DNA of 7,136 nt from Bacillota bacterium (GTDB lineage: Bacteria; Bacillota; Clostridia; Acetivibrionales; DSM-1351). Below the pieces are notes generated by a model. That model made no database searches. It was not told where the DNA came from and saw only the letters and a program-made list of their open reading frames with translations. Position numbers and translations under genes: made by a program. The stretch is taken from positions 1-7,136 of the forward strand of contig JAEYNI010000294.1 in NCBI GenBank assembly GCA_023412635.1, in the 5' to 3' direction. This document shows, one piece after another, positions 1-5,115 of this stretch. Each line of letters begins with the position of its first letter. The first letter of the stretch is position 1.

Positions 1-756
1 TTGAATGGCGTCAGTCAGAAGGAAACGGGTTTTCTCAATGATTGTATCCTCTGAATCCTCCAGTTCATAAGCTTTTAAAGTCCAGTACCTGGACAGCTTT
101 AAGCCTTCTATATCATAGGTTCCGTGATATCCGGGAGATATCTCATAAATGTTTTTAAAAATACCATTATTCGATGGCCGCATTGGAGAGAGATAAAGAA
201 GCTGCCAGATACCTTCACTATCCAACTCAGCTTTTATCTGCGGGTGTTTTAAAATTGCTTTAACTTCTGAAGAAAAAATTAACGTGTTTCCCAACTGGGT
301 GTAGAAAAAAGGCTTAACGCCCATCCTGTCTCTTGAAAGGTAAACTCTCTTTTTATTGTCATCATATACTGCAAAGGCATAAATTCCATTCAGCTTTTCG
401 GAACATTCAAGGCCCCAGACTATGTAGGAATATAACACTACCTCTGTGTCGCAGTGCGTACTGAAGCTTACACCCGCAGAAGTTAGTTCGGCACGTAATT
501 CATTTGCATTATAAATCTCACCGTTATAAACTATAGTATAGCTTTTCCCTTCAAAAACAACCGTCATAGGCTGCAGACCGTTTTCTACATCTATTACCGC
601 CAACCGGTTATGAGCGAAACATACAGATTCACTTCGGAAGTATCCATTTTGGTCAGGTCCTCTATGAGCAGTTGATTTACGCATTTCATTTAATACTGCT
701 TGCGTTATGTCTGAAGTAGAATCTTTAAAATTAATTACTCCAAGTATTGAGCACAT
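1..756 (-). CDS. asnB: Asparagine synthase (glutamine-hydrolysing), N-terminal 252 residues; gene continues past the left edge
   Basis: The protein would convert aspartate, ATP and glutamine to asparagine, AMP, PPi and glutamate in the cytoplasm. It begins MCSILGVINF, so after removal of Met the N-terminal nucleophile Cys2 of class II (Ntn) glutamine amidotransferases is in place. Family motifs follow in order: HRGPDQNG (31-38), NRLAVID (50-56), YNGEIYN (77-83), CDTE (102-105), LNGIYAFAVYD (122-132) and SRDRMGVKPFFY (141-152). The glutaminase domain ends near residue 190 and the linker into the ATP-pyrophosphatase synthetase domain follows. AsnB proteins are usually 500-630 residues, so over half lies outside the window, including the synthetase P-loop (SGGxDS). 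The ATG at 754-756 is supported by GGAGG at 764-768 with 7-base spacing. The long leader upstream (757-1067) suggests regulation. Glutamine- rather than ammonia-dependent activity is inferred from the intact Cys2 domain. Confidence 0.97.
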   Translation of the reverse strand, partial: MCSILGVINFKDSTSDITQAVLNEMRKSTAHRGPDQNGYFRSESVCFAHNRLAVIDVENGLQPMTVVFEGKSYTIVYNGEIYNANELRAELTSAGVSFSTHCDTEVVLYSYIVWGLECSEKLNGIYAFAVYDDNKKRVYLSRDRMGVKPFFYTQLGNTLIFSSEVKAILKHPQIKAELDSEGIWQLLYLSPMRPSNNGIFKNIYEISPGYHGTYDIEGLKLSRYWTLKAYELEDSEDTIIEKTRFLLTDAIQ

Positions 757-819
757 AAATATTCCTCCAAAGTCCACCAGAAATTTGTTACAAAGAAAAA
801 GGACAAATCTCTTACTCAA

Positions 820-841
820 GTCAATTATTTTGTTAATTGAC
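820..841 (-). repeat. Perfect 8-bp hairpin with second copy of the TAATTGAC element
   Basis: GTCAATTA (820-827) and TAATTGAC (834-841) are exact complements around a 6-base loop. The same octamer pair recurs inside the 12-bp inverted repeat at 911-922/951-962. On the minus strand, TAATTGACTT occurs at 818-827 and again at 913-922. A 6-bp outer stem (801-806 with 851-856) encloses this hairpin and is followed on the minus strand by TTTTTCTTTG, giving a weak terminator-like outline. It could also be a repressor operator. Function is inferred. Confidence 0.4.
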
Positions 842-910
842 CAGACGTCATTGTCCACGAGACAGGTAAAAAGTAAGAACTTAAGCAATAAATGCAGGCT
901 GACTTTTTAC

Positions 911-962
911 AAAGTCAATTACCGACAAAAACTAACGCTTTCAGCTTTTAGTAATTGACTTT
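911..962 (-). repeat. Exact 12-bp inverted repeat in the asnB leader
   Basis: AAAGTCAATTAC (911-922) and GTAATTGACTTT (951-962) are perfect reverse complements separated by 28 bases. The left arm also belongs to a second, incompatible hairpin, TGACTTT-ttac-AAAGTCA at 900-917. The transcript could therefore switch between the two, or DNA could carry two half-sites for a dimeric regulator. A 12-bp exact match at this distance is unlikely by chance, although AT-richness lowers its weight. Confidence 0.6.
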
Positions 963-1022
963 ATTCAGTATATGAAATTCGGTGGGATTTAGTGCATGTA
1001 TAATAAAATCTATAATATTCAT
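948..1022 (-). CDS. Possible 24-codon leader peptide upstream of asnB (speculative)
   Basis: An ATG at 1020-1022 opens a 24-codon frame that ends at TAA (948-950). It starts MNIIDF and ends NKVNY. Four of the codons are Asn (2, 12, 19 and 23). The last Asn, a Tyr codon and the stop lie in or against the first arm (951-962) of the main inverted repeat, which is where a leader peptide would sit in a classical amino-acid attenuator. Against it, no Shine-Dalgarno sequence precedes the ATG (the upstream bases are CTCTAGCTC), and in AT-rich DNA four AAT codons in 24 are not remarkable. It is listed because of its position, not because translation is supported. Confidence 0.15.
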   Translation of the reverse strand: MNIIDFIIHALNPTEFHILNKVNY

Positions 1023-1067
1023 GAGCTAGAGTTTGAGCGATATTTTAGAGGGTCGACTAATTGCTAT

Positions 1068-2594
1068 TTACTTTATAATTATATCAACCCCCACAACACC
1101 AACAATCTCACCGCTGGTATTCTTAACAGGTGATGATACAGTAACACATGGATTTCTTGTGATAGCTGATATATATATTGCCGAAATAAAATCTTCTCCT
1201 TCTATACTGCGTTTGAACCATTCTCTCACATTGGCATTGGCAATACCTGCTTTAGGGATGGAACAGATAAAACGCCCCTTTCGGTCATTAGTCCACGCAG
1301 CTTCTATAAAACTATATTTTTGCATAAAATCTACAAGAATTGACTGGTGTGTATCATGATCTTTTGAAGTACTTAACTCATTTCTGATACAAAGTTCTTC
1401 CTTTATGAAGGACAGGGCCTTTCTTGCTTTATCAATAGCCTCAATACTGACTGATTCCAAGGCTTCTGCTTCATTTGAGAAAAGTTTTACGAGATTTGAG
1501 GAGGCATCATTTAAACGACTGCCCAATGAAGATATGTCTTCCATATTATGTTTCTGCTGATGAACAGAAGTGCAAACATCATCGACAGACTTTGATGTAT
1601 GAAAGATAACCTCCTCAACTTCTTTAATCTGATCTCCCACGTTTTGGGCGATTTTGACCTCTTCCTTCGAAAGTTCACTTATTCGGTCCATCATACCAAA
1701 CACATCATTAAAGGAGCCGTCGATTCTTCCGAGATTTTCTTCAATATTCTTTGTTGCTGAAATTCCTTCGTCAACACGTGAGGCGTTTTCCTTTACAACG
1801 GAATAAACACTTTCAACCTCATTTTGAATAGCTTTAATAAGTGAATTAATATCACCAACCGATTTATTTGTATCATCAGCCAGCTTATGTATTTCTGAAG
1901 CAACCACGGCAAAGCCTTTTCCATGCTCACCGGCACGTGCAGATTCAATAGTAGCATTCAAAGCAAGCAGTTGAGTCTGCCTCGAAATATTGCTTACAGT
2001 TTCGAGAATGTGAACAATTTCCCTGGAGGTTTTCTGAAGCCTTTCCATATTGGAAAGAGTTTTATTGGAAGAATCATGTATGCTATCAATTGTTTTTACT
2101 ATTTGCAATATTTCTTCCATACTGAGCTTTACGGTATCCTTTGAAATGGTGCTCTTTTTAAGCATGTCTACGGTGATACCATCAGCATTATCAAGAAGAT
2201 TCATAATACTTCTGACTTCTGAAAGGGTATTGGCAATGCTGGAGTTAACAAGATCATTATTAGCTGCCATTTCTCGTACTTTGTCATATACATAAATTGC
2301 GAACTGATTATTCTCTTCTATAGTGACTGCTATACTCTCGGAAACAGATGAAATCTGACTTGATGTTACTTGAACCTCAAAGTTGAAATTTCTCAAATCC
2401 TTTTTCAATTTTTTAATTCTTTCAGTTTGCTGTTTGAAGCTCCTTGATATTATAGACCAAACAAAAATGAAATATCCCATAAGTAGAATTAAATTTAGCG
2501 CCAAAATCGGGAGATTCCATCCTGAAACTGCAACAAGAACAGTAGAGCATGCGAGAAGTGCACCTGAAGCAATTAGGTAGGAAGTGCTTTTCAT
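1068..2594 (-). CDS. Methyl-accepting chemotaxis protein with short membrane anchor and apparent C-terminal Cache-like domain
   Basis: The 508-residue protein is a chemoreceptor that would signal through CheW/CheA. Residues about 6-24 and 28-49 are two hydrophobic helices joined by only a few residues (around GWNLP), so there is no extracellular sensor domain. A long coiled coil follows (about 52-375) with no recognisable HAMP domain. Its hairpin tip around 204-240 is clear: SRQTQLLALNATIESARAG, then GKGFAVVASEIHKLAD. After the signalling domain, residues about 380-508 look like a small Cache/PDC sensor. The clues are REWFKRSIEG (457-466), a P-x-x-T-x-S-x-PV stretch (482-490) and the closing GEIVGVVGVDI. 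That places the putative sensor in the cytoplasm, on the far side of the signalling hairpin from the membrane. The start ATG has a close, modest GGGGA at 2599-2603 (4-base spacing). It is probably transcribed alone, after the glnN terminator. The ligand is unknown. Confidence 0.95.
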   Translation of the reverse strand: MKSTSYLIASGALLACSTVLVAVSGWNLPILALNLILLMGYFIFVWSIISRSFKQQTERIKKLKKDLRNFNFEVQVTSSQISSVSESIAVTIEENNQFAIYVYDKVREMAANNDLVNSSIANTLSEVRSIMNLLDNADGITVDMLKKSTISKDTVKLSMEEILQIVKTIDSIHDSSNKTLSNMERLQKTSREIVHILETVSNISRQTQLLALNATIESARAGEHGKGFAVVASEIHKLADDTNKSVGDINSLIKAIQNEVESVYSVVKENASRVDEGISATKNIEENLGRIDGSFNDVFGMMDRISELSKEEVKIAQNVGDQIKEVEEVIFHTSKSVDDVCTSVHQQKHNMEDISSLGSRLNDASSNLVKLFSNEAEALESVSIEAIDKARKALSFIKEELCIRNELSTSKDHDTHQSILVDFMQKYSFIEAAWTNDRKGRFICSIPKAGIANANVREWFKRSIEGEDFISAIYISAITRNPCVTVSSPVKNTSGEIVGVVGVDIIIK

Positions 2595-2643
2595 GTTATC
2601 CCCATTTCCGGCATAAGTTAAAAAGATTAGCCAGAGCGTTAAT

Positions 2644-2671
2644 CTAATAAAATATGCTCATTTGTGTTCAA
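2644..2671 (-). promoter_or_regulatory. Weak sigma-A-like promoter candidate for the chemoreceptor gene
   Basis: Read on the minus strand, TTGAAC (2666-2671) and TATTAG (2644-2649) are separated by 16 bases. Each matches four of six consensus positions. Transcription would start near 2637, giving a leader of about 40 bases. A short inverted repeat AGATTA/TAATCT (2624-2629 with 2640-2645) overlaps the expected start and could be an operator or just AT-rich noise. No good motility-sigma (FliA/SigD) promoter was found. Confidence 0.25.
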
Positions 2672-2684
2672 TAATTTTTTGCCA

Positions 2685-2729
2685 CACCAATTTTCTAAGT
2701 TATTTATATTTTATTTATATTAATTGGTG
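2685..2729. repeat. Inverted repeat CACCAATT/AATTGGTG around an AT-only core, upstream of the chemoreceptor gene
   Basis: CACCAATT (2685-2692) and AATTGGTG (2722-2729) are exact complements separated by 29 bases made almost only of A and T. The element lies between the glnN terminator and the candidate chemoreceptor promoter, a normal place for an activator or repressor site. The spacing is long for a single dimer site. No known operator consensus is recognised. Confidence 0.3.
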
Positions 2730-2744
2730 ATTGAAGATACTTTC

Positions 2745-2819
2745 TAAAAGAAGAAAAAAGGGCAACGGTACAGAAACGGCTATTACCGGCAGCGCGGATA
2801 CGCCTTTGTACCATTGCCC
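2745..2819 (-). terminator. Intrinsic terminator of glnN with a large structured loop
   Basis: On the minus strand, GGGCAATGGTACA (2807-2819) pairs over 13 bp, with one G-U wobble, with TGTACCGTTGCCC (2760-2772), and is directly followed by TTTTTTCTTCTTTT. This is a clear rho-independent terminator about 55 bases after the glnN stop. The enclosed 34 bases (2773-2806) are GC-rich, unlike the surroundings. They can fold further: GGC/GCC and TAT/ATA with a bulge, and an inner CCG/CGG. The plus strand lacks a T-run after the stem, so it appears to act in one direction. Confidence 0.87.
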
Positions 2820-2874
2820 CTATTAATTAGTAGTTATACATTAAATAGTCTGAGTTATATTAAGTCAAAAGTTA

Positions 2875-4968
2875 TTATACATTAAAGAGAAGATCAGCAT
2901 AAGTTGGGAATGGATACATATCCTTTGGAAGTATGCATTCCAATTTATCAGCATCTGCTCTTAAGGCTTCCATTGCAGGAACGACCGTCTTGCTGAAGGT
3001 TTCAGCCTGCTTTAGAGCACTTGAGGTTTCACTGTTTGCCTTTTCAGTTGCCTTCTTTAATGCAGTCAGATTTGAAGCAAAGGAGCTAAGTACTGGTGAA
3101 AGCTCTTTCAGAACTGAAGACTGAGCTGATACCTCTACTGACATGCCAGTTGCCTTAACGGAATTAATGGTATCTGACAGCTCCTTGCTGAATTTGAAGG
3201 CAGCAGGCAATATTTCGGTCTTTGCCATTGAAATCATGGTTAATGCTTCAATGTTGATGGTCTTAACATAGTTTTCAAGAAGTATTTCATATCTTGATTC
3301 AATTTCGGACTTGCCTAATACTCCATGCTTGACAAAAACTGCTACATTTTTATCCTTTATGAAGGTAGGAATACACTCAACAGTGGACTTAAGGTTGAGG
3401 AGTCCTCTACTTTCAGCCTCTGCAACCCATTCCTCTGAGTAGTTGTTTCCGTTGAATATAATACGCTTGTGTTCCTTAACTGTTTCAGAGAGTAAGGAAG
3501 CTATAGCAACGTTTAAATCACTTGCAGCCTCTAGTTTGTCGGCAAACTTCTGTAAGGTTTCAGCAACAATTGTGTTTAGTACAAAGTTAGCCCCTGCAAT
3601 TGAAGCAGATGATCCAAGCATTCTGAACTCAAACTTGTTACCTGTGAAGGCAAAAGGTGATGTTCTGTTACGGTCAGTGGAATCCTTTGGAAGCTTAGGG
3701 AGGCTCGCGACTCCGGTTTCAAGAATGTTATTGTAAATCTTGCCCTTAGCCTTGCCGTTTTCCAACTGCATAAGAATGTCGGTAAGCTGATCGCCAAGGA
3801 ATACTGATACAATTGCTGGTGGAGCTTCGTTTGCTCCCAGTCTATGGTCGTTTCCGGCAGAAGCAACGGCTAAACGTAATAAATCTTGATAATCATCTAC
3901 TGATTTGATTACTGCAGCAAGGAATATCAGGAACTGAACATTGTCATGTGGGGTAGAACCCGGTTCAAGGAGATTCTGTCCATCGTTGGTTGACATTGAC
4001 CAGTTGTTGTGTTTACCTGAGCCATTAACACCTGCAAAGGGCTTTTCGTGGAGCAGGCAGGCAAGACCATGTCTTACTGCAATCTTCTGCATAAGCTCCA
4101 TTGTTAATTGGTTGTGATCAGTTGCAACGTTTGAGGTGTTGAAAATTGGAGCCAGCTCGTGCTGTGCAGGAGCAACTTCGTTGTGCTTTGTCTTGGCTGA
4201 GATACCAAGTTTCCAGAGTTCAGTGTCAAGATCCTTCATGTAGGCCGATACTCTTTCCTTGATATTACCGAAATAATGGTCCTCAAGCTCCTGACCCTTT
4301 GGAGGCTTAACACCAAAAAGAGTTCTTCCTGAGAATATCAGGTCTTTACGCTTCTTATACAGCTCTCTGTCAACCAGGAAGTATTCCTGTTCAGGTCCAA
4401 CGGTAGTAGTTACTCTTGTAGCGGTAGTGTTTCCAAGAATTTTAAGTATTCTCAAGGACTGCTTGTTCAACGCTTCCATTGAGCGGAGAAGAGGAGTCTT
4501 TTTATCCAGAACTTCTCCGGTATAGGAACAGAAAGCAGTCGGAATGTAGAGTGAGCCATCCTTTACGAAGGCCGGTGAAGTACAATCCCAGGCAGTATAG
4601 CCTCTTGCTTCATAAGTAGCTCTGAGTCCACCCGATGGGAAAGAGGAAGCATCAGGTTCACCTTTGGTAAGTTCTTTGCCGGAAAATTCCATAATTACTT
4701 TTCCTTCAATTGTAGGATTGATGAAGGAGTCATGCTTTTCAGCAGTGATGCCGGTCATTGGGTGGAACCAGTGAGTAAAGTGGGTTGCCCCCTTTTCAAT
4801 TGCCCAATCCTTCATTACACTTGCAACTACTTCTGCCACAGACTCATCAAGAGTCAGACCCAGTTCAATTGTTCTTTTCAAAGACTTATAAATTGCCTTT
4901 GGAAGACGCTCACGCATGGTTGAGTCATTAAATACACTGCTTCCATAGATTTCAGTTACACGTTCCAT
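2875..4968 (-). CDS. glnN: Glutamine synthetase, type III
   Basis: The enzyme makes glutamine from glutamate, ammonia and ATP in the cytoplasm. At 697 residues it has the length of the GSIII class (about 700) rather than GSI (about 440-470). Visible motifs in order are GPEQEYF (191-197, metal/glutamate site), KHNEVAPAQHELAP (261-274), GVNGSGKHNNWS (313-324, glutamate-binding region), AGNDHRLGANEAPPA (371-385) and RTSPFAFTGNKFEFRM (435-450). The FPSGGLRATYEARGYTAWD stretch (110-128) and the long helical C-terminal extension (about 560-697) are also typical of GSIII. ATG at 4966-4968 is fixed by AGGAGGG at 4977-4983. It stands alone between two terminators, with the aspS-gatB terminator only about 45 bases upstream of the start codon. 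Its product feeds both GatCAB and AsnB encoded nearby. No adjacent GlnB, GlnR or ANTAR regulator gene lies in the window. All key motifs look intact. Confidence 0.98.
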   Translation of the reverse strand: MERVTEIYGSSVFNDSTMRERLPKAIYKSLKRTIELGLTLDESVAEVVASVMKDWAIEKGATHFTHWFHPMTGITAEKHDSFINPTIEGKVIMEFSGKELTKGEPDASSFPSGGLRATYEARGYTAWDCTSPAFVKDGSLYIPTAFCSYTGEVLDKKTPLLRSMEALNKQSLRILKILGNTTATRVTTTVGPEQEYFLVDRELYKKRKDLIFSGRTLFGVKPPKGQELEDHYFGNIKERVSAYMKDLDTELWKLGISAKTKHNEVAPAQHELAPIFNTSNVATDHNQLTMELMQKIAVRHGLACLLHEKPFAGVNGSGKHNNWSMSTNDGQNLLEPGSTPHDNVQFLIFLAAVIKSVDDYQDLLRLAVASAGNDHRLGANEAPPAIVSVFLGDQLTDILMQLENGKAKGKIYNNILETGVASLPKLPKDSTDRNRTSPFAFTGNKFEFRMLGSSASIAGANFVLNTIVAETLQKFADKLEAASDLNVAIASLLSETVKEHKRIIFNGNNYSEEWVAEAESRGLLNLKSTVECIPTFIKDKNVAVFVKHGVLGKSEIESRYEILLENYVKTINIEALTMISMAKTEILPAAFKFSKELSDTINSVKATGMSVEVSAQSSVLKELSPVLSSFASNLTALKKATEKANSETSSALKQAETFSKTVVPAMEALRADADKLECILPKDMYPFPTYADLLFNV

Positions 4969-5013
4969 AATTTTAACCCTCCTAATAATCTAATTTATTT
5001 TTTTTCTTTTTTG

Positions 5014-5066
5014 AAATATTAAAAAGGCATTCCACTCCCTCTGAAAAAGAGGAGTGAAACGCCTTT
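5014..5066 (-). terminator. Intrinsic terminator after the gatB-aspS operon, just upstream of glnN
   Basis: On the minus strand a 19/20-base stem forms between 5048-5066 and 5023-5042, with two G-U wobbles and one bulged base, closed by the 5-base loop UUUUC (5043-5047). The 3' arm runs into TTTTTAATATTT. It begins about 50 bases after the aspS stop, which fits operon termination. Because only about 45 bases separate its end from the glnN ATG, with no good promoter in that gap, it might instead (or also) act as an attenuator in a glnN leader. Confidence 0.87.
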
Positions 5067-5115
5067 GTTCCACAGTTAAATTCTGTTTTAAAACTTTTAA
5101 TTCAGTAAATGTAAT

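Larger units (their letters stand above)
757..1067 (-). promoter_or_regulatory. Structured leader/intergenic region upstream of asnB, candidate attenuator or operator region
   Basis: This 311-base gap holds no convincing protein gene but many exact complementary segments. They are: 951-962 with 911-922 (12 bp, GTAATTGACTTT/AAAGTCAATTAC); 900-906 with 911-917 (7 bp, 4-base loop); 902-910 with 866-874 (9 bp); 872-878 with 810-816 (7 bp); 834-841 with 820-827 (8 bp, 6-base loop); and 851-856 with 801-806 (6 bp, followed in the asnB direction by TTTTTCTTTG). Several share bases, so they cannot all form together. No T-box sequence was seen, and no good -35/-10 pair close to asnB. TATAAT on the minus strand (1078-1083, inside the chemoreceptor 3' end) is the best -10 but has a poor -35. 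I saw no terminator between the chemoreceptor and this region, so read-through into asnB is possible. The pairing is seen directly; a regulatory role is inferred. Confidence 0.45.

Noticed and set aside
999..1017. TATAAT direct copies on the plus strand as a promoter pair
   Set aside because: Neither has an acceptable -35 box at 16-18 bases, and no plus-strand gene follows.
757..1067. T-box riboswitch upstream of asnB
   Set aside because: The conserved T-box sequence (AGGGTGGNACCGCG) is absent on the minus strand.
707..1359. Plus-strand open frames at 707-958 and 1033-1359
   Set aside because: The first spans the asnB start and its structured leader, the second lies opposite the chemoreceptor C-terminus. 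Neither has a ribosome binding site or a recognisable protein sequence.
2605..2630. SigD/FliA-like promoter (CTAA, 14 bases, GCCGGAAA) before the chemoreceptor
   Set aside because: The match is partial, and the start would fall at or within the ribosome binding site, leaving no usable leader.
2760..2819. Integron attC-like or mobile-element end
   Set aside because: The stem is followed directly by a U-run downstream of glnN, so a terminator explains it. No integrase, transposase or flanking target duplication is visible.
3443..3866. Open frames in other frames of glnN, including a 96-codon one on the same strand
   Set aside because: They lie wholly inside the well-conserved glnN coding sequence and their translations resemble no protein family.
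5023..5066. ANTAR-target antiterminator hairpin before glnN
   Set aside because: The loop is 5 bases (UUUUC), not the hexaloop with A1 and G4, and only one hairpin is present.
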